Of a stretch of DNA of 64,000 nt, positions 29,816 through 42,703 are shown one piece after another. Origin of the DNA: Rhyzopertha dominica (taxonomy: Eukaryota; Arthropoda; Insecta; Coleoptera; Bostrichidae); assembly GCA_025024175.1 (NCBI GenBank), contig QCXZ01000001.1, positions 39,736,942 through 39,800,941 of the forward strand. Reading direction: 5' to 3'. Position 1 is the stretch's first letter. The number at the start of each line of letters is the position of its first letter. The translations under genes and the position numbers were made by a program. The notes beneath the pieces are model-generated. The model saw nothing but the letters and a program-made list of their open reading frames with translations, searched no databases and was not told the DNA's origin.

Positions 29816-30280
29816 TTCATAGCCTTAATCCAAATTTGACAAACACCATCATACCCAGCGTCAAAAATTATACTCAAGGACACCAATGAAGCAAAATTGA
29901 ATTTTTGTACCTTCAGGTACCATGCTGCATATCCGTCATAGCCTTAATCCATTTGACATGCATCATCATACGAGGCATAATAAATAATGTTCAACGACAC
30001 CTATGAAGCAAAATCGAATTTTCGCACCATTGGGTATCATAATGGTGTATATCCGTCATAATTTTATTCCAAATCTGATGTCTATATCATACAGCATCAA
30101 AAATCGTGTCCAACGACAACCATGAAGAAAATATAATTTCCGCACCTTAAAGTACCATGGTGCGTGTCCGTTATTCCGTATTCGTCAAAGCCTTAACCAA
30201 AATATGACAATGCACCACGATATTCAGCATCAAAGATCACGTTCGACACCCATGAAGCAATATTTTGTATGAAAATGGGC
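29816..30280 (+). repeat. Degenerate tandem repeat, about 120-bp unit, four copies
   Basis: Units start at CATAGCCTTAATCC (29818), CATAGCCTTAATCC (29937), CATAATTTTATTCC (30057) and CAAAGCCTTAACC (30186), giving periods of 119, 120 and 129. Shared landmarks are TTTGACA..CAYCATCATAC, GACACC.ATGAAGCAAAA.TGAATTTT and GTACCATG.TGC.TATCCGT. Old, diverged satellite-like block. Confidence 0.8.
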
Positions 30281-33200
30281 AATTTTACCTTTGGGACAGC
30301 ACTCTAGTGACCCTACCCAAATCATGCAGACCATAAGCTTCCATATAACGAACATCTGAGGTCAATCCGAGGTTTAGGAGCTCAGATCTCACTATTCAAG
30401 GATGAACGGATTGTTTGATTGTGTTTTGTTTAACGGTTTTTTATCAGAAAGCAATACGATCGTTTCAATATAAGCTAACGGTTGAACTATATACCTTTAA
30501 TGCTCTTTGAAAATGACCGTTAGGTCAAAACGATCGTTAGAGTCTGATAGTTGGATCTCCGTTGGATCTAGCGTGTCCCTTATTGTGATTACAGAATATT
30601 CAGAGAGACGCTACGTGTCGGCACCTTTGATCTTTCATGACTTTTTATAATCATACAGTGGCTACCCATTTAAATGTGTAAAAACTTTTAAGAATGAAGG
30701 GGTCATATTAAAGCATCCGAAAGGACGGCGATATAACCTAACTTTTTATAAAATGAAACATGTTCAGCTCAGTGCGGGCAGGAAGGGAACCATAACCATT
30801 CCAGTATGTATTATTTAATCCAAATACTGAAGTGCACCGATCCCAGTTGACGAAGATTTCCGAATATGTTCGTAAACTAATGAGTTCTGAATTACAAACA
30901 GCCCAATGTTCATTAAGGTTGGGATACTGGAGAGAGATAAATACAGGTATATATTCGAGATAACGATAGAAACACATCCAGGTATTTAAAAAATAGCACG
31001 ACTTAAGAACTACTGAATACTTGGTGATAAATGAATGCTTATATGAAAGACAAAAGGTTCAACTAGACCCTAAGGTATTTTTCAAACTAATATACTTGAA
31101 GACTTTGGCGCAATAATAAAGTCTACTTTTTGGCAAAACTGACTTTTTGTATCGGTGATTATGTATTTTCAAGTATTCCTGAAATTTGGTGCAAAAATCA
31201 AGACGAGTTTGAAGAACTTACATGTTAGTTGCAAACTTATTGCAAAATTCAGAACGTGTTTCATTGTTTTCTCATAAATTTTGATTTAGGATTTAACGAT
31301 AGAAAGAGAACAACCTATTTTTACAAAACAGCACCACCTAAAAACTATTAAATGTTTACGAAAAAAAAGATAAAAGATTTAGCTAGAACCTAAGGTATTT
31401 TTCAAACAAATATACTTAATATTTTTTGTTAAAATAATTGCTAATGCGGTCGTCCCACAATTTTTTTATTTTACGTTTAATATATACATAAAAATTGAAG
31501 CACAAAGACATTTTTTTGTGATTTTTCCCGGTTCTTGTTTACCGAGAAAAAATTTTAAAGTATGGATTTTCAATATCCNTTTCAAATACCNCGATATTCC
31601 GCCGCGGAGATGACGTAAAAGGTTCTCACTGGCTTTTTGCTGAAACACGAAAGCACTTTAACCATCGAACCTGCTTTTGAACCAATGTTTTTATTATGAG
31701 GAACTAAACGACGCTTGACGCTTGATAATATTTAAAGTTTGTATACTTACGTATGATAACGATATGATAAATTTTGAAACTGCCAGGACTGCCTCTGGCC
31801 GTCGTTAGGAAGAAAACAGTAAAGTAACACCGACGCACGTGCTGCTTGTGTCCCATGCTCCCATGTGCAACGTAATAACCCTAATCTAACTCTAGCCACG
31901 CGTTTTTGTTTACATATGTAGTTTGGTCAAACTTTCGAGTTTCGTATTTGTCAGATTAAAGTGGTGGAGCCAGATGTTGTCGAAGTATTTGGGTAATCTG
32001 TTGTTTTTTTTAAATGTAAGAATGGCTTACGTTGAGAAGTATTTTGATAAACAGTTACAGGTTATTCCTATGTTTACATTATAATATTGTCGTTGACGGT
32101 TATACCTTCGCCCCTCTCTCTCACTCCCATTGCATTATTTGTATTTCTCCGGCTATTTATAAAACTGACAACAGTGAGCACCTTGTTAGCTAGAGAGATG
32201 TAACAGTGCGCATGACGGAAATTAGGAACCTTTTGCGTAGTTGTTGGCGGATTTAAGAAAATGTTTGAAACAGGGTAATTTTTCTACCACTGTTTGTTAC
32301 GAGTTAAATTAATCTAAAAGCAAAATAGATGCGTAGCACTAGTATTCATGACGTAAGCAATAAAAGGTTAAAACTATCAAATTTTAATGTGCGGGACGAC
32401 CCTGCGAGGTCTACCTTTCAGGTTATTTTTAGCCTACACTTTTACGAATTTTGGTTATTGCACCGCTTAGTTTGCACATAAAAAGTAGCTTACGTGAAAA
32501 TTTCGATCACGAGCCTTCGAATAAGACTATTTTAAAAAATATCGATGCAGTAATTATGGAATGGTCCTGTTTTGTTAAATAATTGCTGTTCTCTTTGTAT
32601 CGTTATCCCGGATTGATCTTGCCTCACTCTCCAATCTCCGGTGGAAACCGTAAAAAAACACTTCAAAGCGGTTGTCGCAACTAATGTAGCGATGTATTCG
32701 TATTGGNGAAAAGTATATTGCGATGTATCGCGAATCGATGTATTGGAACTGAAACATCGATGCTTTCAAACATTTTTGTTTCTGCAATGGAACCGTGGGG
32801 TTTTGGCCCTTTAAATATGCAGGAAAGTCCATCTCTATAATTATAGTTCTTTTTTTCTAGCGTCGCTTTTAGGTATACTGTGATCGTGCATAAATGTTCA
32901 GGGCAATATAATCAGCATGCTATGAAGTACAAACACACAATTGTTGCAACTTGAAACGAACTTTTTCAACGCATTTTAAAGCTAACTAGACTACTTCGTT
33001 GTCAATTTTATTATCCTCCATACTTTACCATGCCAATTCCTTTTATGTACTCCATTGGTGTAAAAAACATCCGTGTATTTTTTGAAGTTTAGATTGCTGT
33101 TGCCATTCATAATAGAAGTATCTTACCAAAGGAGCAACCGTAACTTACGAACAGGTAGTGATGACTGGGTAAAATTATTGTAATACACGTGCACCATCTG

Positions 33201-33584
33201 GTGTGCCTTTTCCCACATACATTTATCAAGCCTGAATTGTAAAATAATCATTTCTTAAGTAGTGTGCCGGATATCGATCATAAATTTTATGGCATGGACA
33301 ACATATGTAGGAAATCGCGCATATTGAAGAAGTCGAACTCTCTTCTTCTCACCCTAATAATAATTCTAAAAAGTGTTATTACTTAATTTTGTTTATCCTA
33401 TTATATTTGATTTTCATCTGCTTCTTTTCTAGAGACTATATATACGGGTCATCATTTTTTAGTGTACGGGCCTTTCTTTTGGTTACAGAAATATTATTTG
33501 TGTCACCCTGCATGTATTTTACCGGAAAAACATATAGTCGTATAAATAGCGCTATAGTACTATTACGAGAGTAATAATTGTTAC
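30281..33584. other. No feature recognised
   Basis: Mostly AT-rich. Scattered GC-richer patches (31.8-31.9 and 32.1-32.2 kb) and a TATCG/CATCGAT-rich stretch at 32.68-32.77 kb do not form a recognisable element. The small open frames lack motifs. Confidence 0.35.
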
Positions 33585-33896
33585 ATTCTAAAAAAAATGT
33601 TTGAATTTCGCATTTACGATTAAGGAATTAAATGACGAAGAAAAGCCTAATTTGTTCAATAATTTGGCGACTTATAGCATGGACCATTATAAACCTGAAC
33701 AGCATATGAGAAAACTTTACAATGAATACGTTAAGAAATCTAAAAAATTCTATGCCACTAATTAAAATTTTATGAAAAAGGATACTCGACTCGAATGCAG
33801 CAGTTTTGTTACCGGTCTACAAGGTATCAATTATCCAGATCCAAAAACGTCAAGCTCAAATCAACAGTTTATAGTACCAACTGCTTTCTGCTTATG
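33585..33896 (+). pseudogene. Unrecognised coding-like stretch with one in-frame stop
   Basis: One plus frame runs about 100 codons with a single internal TAA near 33763: FTIKELNDEEKPNLFNNLAT, YSMDHYKPEQHMRKLYNEYV, stop, then TRLECSSFVTGLQGINYPDP. Its charge and hydrophobic pattern look like protein, unlike the flanking sequence. I do not know the family; an eroded transposase or old host exon are both possible. Confidence 0.3.
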
Positions 33897-34601
33897 ATTG
33901 GACATAATTTTCTCAAACAACTGCAGTTCCTAACCCTATTAGATAATACTATTGCTTGTCGCATTACTGATATGTAAATATGTAAAGGAAAAACTTTTTC
34001 CCGAAACTTCCTCGAATATTTATTTTCAATTGAGCTTGTGGTTGTCCGCAGTTGAAGAGGTATTGAAAATATAAATCAAAAGAAAATACAGTCATATTCA
34101 GTCAGATCAGTAGGTATTAAATGATATAATAAAAGGAAATACACATATCTATGAAATGAGTGACACAGTTATGTTTTGATCTTACCCGCATTTTATCCGA
34201 ATCTTTTAACTTACATGGTAAAAGATTATCATGAATGGGGAGGGAGGGGGACGCGCACTGTAGAATTCGTATTTATGCAAATAGATCTCCCAGATACTTC
34301 CGTTACTGTCTACATTTCTCAAATAATTATATAGGGTTGCTTTTAGTTCCTACATACTTTTGTTTCAAAGTTTCTGTTTGCCCTACAGAAGAAATAAGCG
34401 TTTAATTAATTAAATTTGATTTGCGTATGTATGTGTTACTACATTTGAATCATTTTCAGCCATGCATATATAATTCTTTCAACTATATGATAATTCGAAC
34501 ACCTGCTGTTACTATTGAATAAATCGATGGTTTTTATTCGATAATACACACATCATTCACTGCATTTCGTTCATTTTCAATCACTCATATCCTAACTATT
34601 G
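33897..34601. other. No feature recognised
   Basis: AT-rich sequence. A short G-rich run near 34237 (GGGGAGGGAGGGGGACGCGC) is the only feature of note. Confidence 0.4.
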
Positions 34602-35414
34602 AAAAACCGCTACAAATTGAATCAATACTTCCACATCAAATTGTCAAAATGACATTTACGTTTTTATTTCTTATACTGTACGATTAGTAATCAGATTTTG
34701 AGCATTTTGTCTCTCAGTTTTTCTAAGACAAAGTTCTCGTGATAAAAATATATAAATTTTAAAATAGTTTTTTCCAAATAACTCAAAAATCATTAACTTA
34801 ATAAAAAATTACAAGAGTGCTTTCTGATCAGAAATTTGATTTTCTATATAATACCAAAATTTAAAAAAATCGTACGAGCAGGGTAAAAAATAGGTTTTTT
34901 TGGAAATATTTCGAAAATTTCAAAATTTTGAATAAATTTTCTAAGACACTTTTTGTGAGAAATTTTATTTCCTATGCGATGGTATTTTCATTTTTTGAAT
35001 ATATTAAATATATTCGGAGATATGCTAATATCTTCTAAACAGTTTGCTGCACCGAAAATTTATAAGAACTAATAATACTCGCAGTTATACTACAAATCAC
35101 ATACTAAAACGAAAAAAAAAATAAGAATTTGCACAAAGGGTAGTTACCCCCCAATTTCGCTCGCCCCCTTCCCGATACCCTACTTACCCCACAAACAATA
35201 GGTCACTTTGGGTAGATGAGTTTTATACGTTTGCCACATTTCAAGTTCATATATTAAGTCTTTCGAAAGTTATCGTGTGCACAAACAATACCACATTTTG
35301 CTCATATTTTGTTTTTTTTTGCGTTTTCGACTATTTTAAAGCGAGTGAGCAAATAAAAAATGTTGAAATTTTTTTCGCGACACAATACTTCCAATCCGTT
35401 GGATGTGGAAGTAA
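34602..35414 (+). repeat. 0.9-kb dispersed repeat, copy 2
   Basis: Co-linear with copy 3 and with the reverse complement of copy 1. It starts GAAAAACCGCTACAAATTGA, then ACTTCCACATCAAATTGTC, and ends CCGTTGGATGTGGAAGTA. It lacks part of the AAAACGG/TTAAGTGACGC block present in the other copies, which explains its shorter length. No coding potential. Confidence 0.85.
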
Positions 35415-37244
35415 AATAGTCTTAACCGGATTAGTCTACACTGTTTTTTTTTTAAACATATACCTGCTAGGTAAGTCGGTTTCTGTAAAAAGAGGGCATG
35501 AAGCCTACAAAGTGAGATGATTAGCATTAAGGTTAATTTAATTATTTTATCCAAAGTATACTTCGTTGTACTGTTCAATCAACAGATCATTATTTGAGAG
35601 TATTTCGAATAACAGCGGTTGAGCCTCGTTTTTATTTACAGTTTAATGATTTTTACAATACTAGCTGGTGTACTCGCGTGCATGTCTATAAAAATAATTG
35701 ATTGCTTGTAGTGTAAAGTACCAATAATGTGCTCTGAAGTAGGCAAATGCCTTGAAGCTATTAATTTTGCAGGTCAGAGCGCAAACTTAGTTGTTTCAAA
35801 ATAAACCTTAATTTACTTAGACATATTTAAATAATGGTTCCTTTGCAAATACAATTTTGCTGTGGATTTGGACCTATGATTTTAGAACAATATAAAAATT
35901 TCAGCAACGTAAACGCTTCCTAAAGTGCACTTCGCGAAATGTATTGGATATTCTTGGATTTATAAATGTGCATGGTACGCTTGTTTAAACTTATAACTTA
36001 TAAAGCGCTTTTTTTAAATTTAAATATACAAGCGTGTAAAAAACGTGATTCCATAAAATCCAACCATACCTACCTATATCATAATAATAGTCATAGAGAG
36101 TAATTTAGTTAATTAAAAGATGCTTCGCAGTCCTTTATCTTTAATAATTTTATTCAATTTGTCTATCTACTGGACCATGTAATATCATGGATATCCATAG
36201 AAACCCTTACTCACCAACACAAACATTGTTCACTTGCCAACGGTGCTAATAAAAATTGTATACCGCATGTCGCGCATCCACGTTTCAGCAATNTGATGGA
36301 ATATAATTATTCTTAATTATTTATGGATGAAGAAGTGTGAGCATGGAATATCTAGAATAAGATTTTCACAAAACGAAGTAGCTAAATTGATTTCGTTGCT
36401 TTGATTTTAATCAGATTTTCAGATTGATTTATTTTTTACAAATGGTAGCTGGCGACCTTTTAGTATGAGGAGCCTGCATTTATACCTTTAGTAATACGAA
36501 TACTAGATAATGAAAACGGGCACCAAACTTATGTGGAAGCTTAGTGTCATGTGTCTTCTCTGATGAGACGTCACAGAAAAAATCTAAAATGTCTAAGTTT
36601 ATCACGTTTTCAGAAAGAGTTAGTAAATCGAAGCAATATGCCAATTTGTTAGAGGAAATGATAAACATAGAAAATTGTAAAAAACCGAAGATAGACTTTG
36701 TAGCTTTTCTCCAGTTTTTAGAACTTTTTAGTACAGCAGATGTGTGGGGTTCGCGATTAAATTTAGTTACAACATAAGTTTTCTTCGAAATCAACGTACC
36801 AAATGCTCCGTATGCATCTGTAAAATTGTTCTCCCCTACTACTAATAGTTATGGGGTGACGTAATATCTTATACCGGCAATGTGGTTGAAAAGAAAGTAT
36901 ATACATACATAGTTATACTTTACCCTTTACTATCACAATTATATTGGACGTTCTAGCCAACCGTTAATCGGTCTTGCACGCTCACTGCATCTATTTTGAA
37001 AGCGTGTTTAAAAATTTACGAGTTTACACAACATTGGGGAGGAACGCTATTTCAACAAAGTATACCTGATGTAACACACTTTTCTCAAATCATTACTTAA
37101 TAGCAATACGTAATTGTACATTGAACAGTATTATAGAAATGTGCAGGGTGGGCAAAGTGGACGTATATCTTCCATAACACCATAATCGTTAAAATATAGA
37201 AAACTATACAGAAATGTCATTTGGATTTTTCAGTAGTGTAACCT
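35415..37244. other. No feature recognised between repeat copies
   Basis: AT-rich. The overlapping frames at 36480-36794 and 36544-36777 lie on opposite strands and show no motif. Confidence 0.35.
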
Positions 37245-38137
37245 AAAAAACCACTGCAAATTGAATCAATACTTCCACATCCAATTGTCAAAATGACATT
37301 TACGTCTTTATTTCTTATACTATCCGATTAGTAATCAGATTTTGAGCATTTTGTCTCTCTACACATTTTTTCTAAGACAAAGTCCTCGTGATATTAGCAA
37401 AAATATATAAATTTTAAAGTCGGTTTTTTTCCAAATAACTCGAAAATTATTAACTTAACAAAAAAATTACAAGAATGCTTTCTGATCAGAAATTTGATTT
37501 TATATATAATACCAAAATATAAAAAAAATCGTACGAGCAGGGACCAAATAGGTTTTTTGGAAATATTTCGAAAATGTCAAAATTTTGAATAAATTTTCTA
37601 AGAAACTTTTTGTGAGGAATTTTATTTCCTATCTGATGGCATTTTCATTTTTTGAATATATTAAGTATATTCGGAGATATTTAGGAAAAACTGTTTTCTT
37701 TAAGTGACGCTTTTTTGCTAATATCTTCTAAACAGTTTGCTACACCGAAAATTTATAACAGTGAATAATACTCGAAGTTATACTACTAATCACATACTAA
37801 AACGAAAAAAATATAAAAAAATAAAAAATTGAAAAAAGGGTAGTTATCCCCCAGTTTTGCCCCCTTCCCGATACCGCACTTACCTCACAAACAATAGGTC
37901 GCTTTGGGTAGATGAGATTTATGCGTTTGCCAAATTTCAAGTTCATATATTAAGTCTTTCGAAAGTTATCGTGTATACAAACAATACCACAGACACACAG
38001 ACTCACAGACAAGAAATTTTTTTGCTCAAATTTTGTTCTTTTGCGTTTTCGACCATTTTAAAGCGAATGAGCAAATAAAAATTTTTGAAAATTTTTTTCG
38101 CGATACAATACTTCCCATCCGTTGGATGTGGAAGTAA
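37245..38137 (+). repeat. 0.9-kb dispersed repeat, copy 3
   Basis: Full-length relative of copies 1 and 2, in the same orientation as copy 2 and 1.83 kb from it. It includes the TTCTTTAAGTGACGCTTTTT block, the CTTTCGAAAGTTATCGTGTA stretch, the ACAGACACACAGACTCACAG microsatellite and the terminal CCGTTGGATGTGGAAGTAAT. Confidence 0.87.
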
Positions 38138-41100
38138 TTATTTTCAGATTGCTGACTTCCCCTTGTATCGGAAAAGCACACTACCATATTTTGTTCTTTT
38201 TAAAAGAACACCCTATATTTTATTAGACACTTGCATTCCTTATGAAATTTAAGTGCCACTTTTAACCATACATTAGGTCTTAAATACACCTGTACGAAGT
38301 TATTAGAACTTTAGTGAAAAGTGTAACGACCACAATACTTGCGAAAATGTACAGTAACTTTTAAACTGAGTTTGCGTTCCTGCGTTCTACTAATAAAAGC
38401 ACGATTTCTGATTCATAAAATTAACACATATCAAAGACTAATGCATTAACTGATGCGCTTTTAGTACAGTTTCAACTTCTCACACCAGAAGCTTTAGAAA
38501 TTTAAGCTGGGAGTTCATATGTATAGGAGCTAAAGATACAATTGTAGTAATTTTTACTCTCCAGGGAAAGAGACTCGATGGATAACTAACATTATTAAAA
38601 CTCAGAATGACAAATGCCTCAGCATTATGCGTCAAGCCAACCTTCTTAGATCGAAAGTGCATTGCTCTCAAAAATTAACCGACTACTTAATATTTTAACC
38701 AAATTAAGCTTCATTTAAATAAACTGAAATATATTTAATTGCATTTTTAACAACACACCGGGTTTTAATTCGTGCTGATAATGCTTTTCTAATGTGATTC
38801 CATATAACAGTAGTTAGTTGAACAATCTTTATAGGAAAATGTAGAAGAGCTGAACTAAGCAGAATATCGTGTTATGACTTATCCTGACCAAGATAGTCTT
38901 TTAAAGCTATATCCGCCCTAAGACAACGATTCGTAACAACCAGAATGTTGCAGTTACAGCTTGAAAACGCACATGGGGTCGATAAAACTTGGAAACCATT
39001 CGACAATGACTTATTACAGAAGGTCATTTGCAAGGGTCAAATATGATTTTTGGATGAAAATTGTGAAATACATTTGCCTATAAATTTTACTGTATTTACA
39101 ATTTTTAAATAAGACATTTTTTAAGTGTACATACATAATTAACCAGCTAAATATATGGGAAATTGGAAGGGCCCAAAGTTGGCAACCCATGTCCAGGGGG
39201 GGGGTAGCTGCCCCCCCCTTACCCCAACTTCGGTACGCCCATGGTTAAGTGTTTTAATTACGTAAAAGAATTTTCGTGCTCCAGCCGAAGATGAAAACCG
39301 GCTCACGGTTCTTCTTTTTTTTATTAAGTTGATATTAGCTAAAATTGACCTGATAATCATGACATCTTAAATTAACGTATGTGAATGATTTACATTTGAA
39401 TTACAGAGTCGATTTTAGCTTAAATTACCTCAAATGCATGCTGCATACGTTAAATTTGAAGAAAAATGTTAGATATCGCAAAAGGAATGCAATCTCGCAA
39501 TAAACTAACTGGTGATGTTTAGAAAAAAACGTTACCCTGCATACTTATTATAGTTTTAAAAATATATTTTTAATATTTTTGGAAATAGTTCATTTTAATA
39601 TAAAAAACCTTCTTGTCCGTTTAGATCATTATTAAAAATTTTAGATACTACACAAATGTAACAGTTCTATGTTGGGGAGTAATAAACGGCAATCATTTTT
39701 ATCATAGGTTCCGAATAGTTACAGTTAAGGGTTGTGCCAAATACTTGCGACACTTTGAACTCCAAGGCTGTTCCCGCAATGCGCCATTGGTGCTTGGATG
39801 CAAATAAGACAAATTTATGCAAGTAATCGTCTTGAATGTGTAAATCAATAGAGTAATTGAAACTCATTTAATGAATGTGAGTCTGTAATGTATCTTGTGA
39901 CAAAAAATCTATACCGATTCTTACACAAGCCATAACGGACGAACTAATATTTATAAGCAGATGCATAGCTTGCACTTGACTCAAGCTATTTGACCGAGAT
40001 AACATAATATACCAGTGCACCTTCTGATAAGTAGTGCCTTACTTCTCAAAAATGGCATTTACTGATGCGATTCGCAAATTGTAAAACAATAAAGTATTTT
40101 AGGCTAACTCTGATATAATTATAACAATCTATGAGTCGCATAAGTTACTTCGCGGTTAATTTCATCCATATTTACTCCAGCAGGATTTATAATTTAATAT
40201 TCCCTTTACGCCTACTGTTGGTATGACCAGTATTGGGAACCTATACCTATACGTGCGATTTAATAAGCCACTACCTACGTTCTACTCAAATTTGCTGGTA
40301 AGCAGTCAAAGCTCGTAAGCGAAGCTTGCTGTCTTATAAAGCTTTTATGTAATTATTATTGTAATGTGCACTTACATTTTGTCGCATGTTTTGAAGCTTT
40401 TTGGTACGCTAGAACCTCTTGTTATAATACGAAATTGGGTCAGCTACTTTTAAGCTTCTATTAATCATAGTGTGCTTTAACGATTATCGGATTTCTCTGT
40501 TAATTAGGAGTTGGCAAACAATCACTGCGAAAGACAGGCCATATTTTGATGGCTGCCTGATTTTCAGTACTCGCAGCTAACATTACGTTTGACATTGCGT
40601 AACGCGGTTATGGCGACCTCTACCGTGAGATTATTAGAACGCAATGTTAAGGGGTAGCTGAGCTTCGTAGGTGCCGATCCCCTGCAGACGGGTAAAATTT
40701 GTAGCTGACTTTAGATGGCACTTGCAGTAGTATGTCATGGCTACTTTAATTCTATCCTATTTATATTAATTTATTATTTACTACCAATGTAACGCGTTCA
40801 ATTGCAAGCTCTGGAACTAGGAATTTTGAGTTGCTAATTATTGTTTCGTAAAAGCTAAACACTTACCTACTGGCTATTGTGGGTACCTTTATAGGCAAAG
40901 GCAAACCACAACGAGACAATAATTGTATTTAAATCATACGAGGTTGAGTGTTTTCAGCTTCATTATAATATAAAACCAATAGTGTTATTTCTTTTCAGAA
41001 AAAACGTCATTAATTCCAGCACTGACGAAATTTAATGTGATGTTTCAGTTATTTCTGTAACCCTCATACATATAGTAACCCTTATCAAAGATGTAAAAAA

Positions 41101-41165
41101 TGCTGGAAAAAAANCAAATAATGTTTTAAAAGCAAATAAACAGATCAATAAGAAAGCAATTGTTA
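38138..41165. other. No gene recognised; GC-rich patch at 39.16-39.25 kb
   Basis: At 39160-39250 an inverted GGGGGGGTAGCTGCCCCCCC hairpin lies beside CCCAACTTCGGTACGCCCAT, in a style often seen at ends of dispersed repeats, but I see no second end. The rest is AT-rich without motifs. Confidence 0.35.
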
Positions 41166-41512
41166 TACAGGGCTTCTATAAATGATTCACGCAACGCGGA
41201 CGGCGTTGATTTCTGAATGTTTTGTGCCGCCTTTTTGTAACTGCTGCCTAGCTATGCACGGCGATAGTACTGAAGGTTGCAGATCAATATCACACCACAG
41301 CTCCGAAACCTTAAAGTAGATTATACCATAAAACACTACATAATATGTTGAAAATGCACACTCCCAGGCGTTTTCTCATATTAAAATATATCAAATAATT
41401 CAGAAATCGACAGATGACAAGTACCCATACTTCACTGAGAGGCGGCAAATTGATATAATCGATAATTTCCATAAGCGCCCTGGATGCATGAATCATTTAT
41501 AGAAACTCTGTA
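41166..41512. mobile_element. 347-bp MITE with 28-bp inverted ends
   Basis: The left end TACAGGGCTTCTATAAATGA continuing TTCACGCA matches the inverted right end TACAGAGTTTCTATAAATGA continuing TTCATGCA (three mismatches in 28). A second inverted pair inside (GCGGCAAATTGA and partner) is less clear. No coding capacity. TA flanks are compatible with a Tc1/mariner-type MITE. Confidence 0.78.
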
Positions 41513-42517
41513 GAAACAACGTGCCAACCTAATAAATTTAAATTGATTGATAAAAAGGGACCTAGCTACTAGATATATAGGACTGTACGACGGACGATAG
41601 TAATGCTTTCATCGCTAATATTTTTCAGAAAGGCGCTGCCTAATATTTAAATAATCCAACACGTTTGATAGTAAAAGACTCTGATCCTGATCCAATAGAA
41701 TTCATCTATAGTTAACAGCAATATATACATATTATAAGCCATATTATGGATCCGTCTTTTGCACCGTGTTGTGAAATGTTATAATAGCAGGCGTTCTTTT
41801 TCAAAAGGAAAATACAAAATTTCCTTACAAAAATACCATCCAATTAATAATTTGCATTGCCATAATTATACATTCCCAGAAATTTATATTTTATTTCATT
41901 ATTTACAATTACTACCATCTGTTACTAGCGCTCATTTAATAAATTTATTGCTGTAGTGATCTTTCGTCTGAAATGCGTTGAGTTAATAAATATCCTTATA
42001 GGACTATTCTTTTGTAATTGTAAATATCTGTCTGTGTGTTTTGGCTTTCAGCACATTTGTGTCCTAACTGTCAATTGTTTTCCTTATAAATTTGGATATA
42101 AGAAAGGCAAAATTCCTTCTAACTCTATCGTAAACCTTATTTCGGGATTTTTAATATTCCAGTGATTCAGAAACCTATTTAACTCTAGTATGCCGTGGGA
42201 CCAAATTATTTCAGTGTTTTTTTAGCATTGCTCGTAAGTTACAACGTATTTGTTTAATCAAATCTCAGCAATTTTTGTATTCCTTCATTTTATGGCCTAA
42301 TGGTGAACTTTTCTGTAATTCTTAAGGAGTGTCCTAGATTACTGGAGTAAGTATCTTTTTTCTATAACATAGCCAAGGTATCGATAGCAACAAGTATCGC
42401 AAGGCTTGGAATCGATGCCAAATAATATCGATACTCTTACCTCAAAGTCTCGCTACTTTGAAAGTATGGAAGTATCGTTAACATCCTTACTGGTAAAACT
42501 GATTCTAGGTTTCTTTT
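41513..42517. other. No feature recognised
   Basis: AT-rich; ATCGATA-type motifs cluster at 42.37-42.48 kb without clear element ends. Confidence 0.35.
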
Positions 42518-42703
42518 CTATAGCTTCATTTGCATAGCAGGTACTTCAGTGGTCAACTCTTCAGCCGAATATTTCACCTGGAATGCATTACCTTGATTCA
42601 CAATTCGGAAAGGTAAGGGATCTATTCCTATAGTAATAACACTGAAAATCCTGCTGAAAACAAACTGAAATAACAGGATGGTGGCTTTGCTACCAGATAC
42701 CAT
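42518..42703 (-). CDS. Candidate first exon with signal-peptide-like start (tentative)
   Basis: The minus frame starts MVSGSKATILLFQFVFSRIF and continues SVITIGIDPLPFRIVNQG. The ATG is in a good arthropod start context (CTCAACATGG), and the first 25 residues have the hydrophobic core of a signal peptide. Possible donors are CAAG-GTAATG or CCAG-GTGAAA within the frame; otherwise it ends after 61 codons. I recognise no family and found no following exon, so this may be chance. Confidence 0.22.
   Translation of the reverse strand: MVSGSKATILLFQFVFSRIFSVITIGIDPLPFRIVNQGNAFQVKYSAEELTTEVPAMQMKL

Noticed and set aside
39160..39250. GC-rich hairpin with poly-G and poly-C
   Set aside because: Looks like a repeat end, but no partner or boundary was found in the window.
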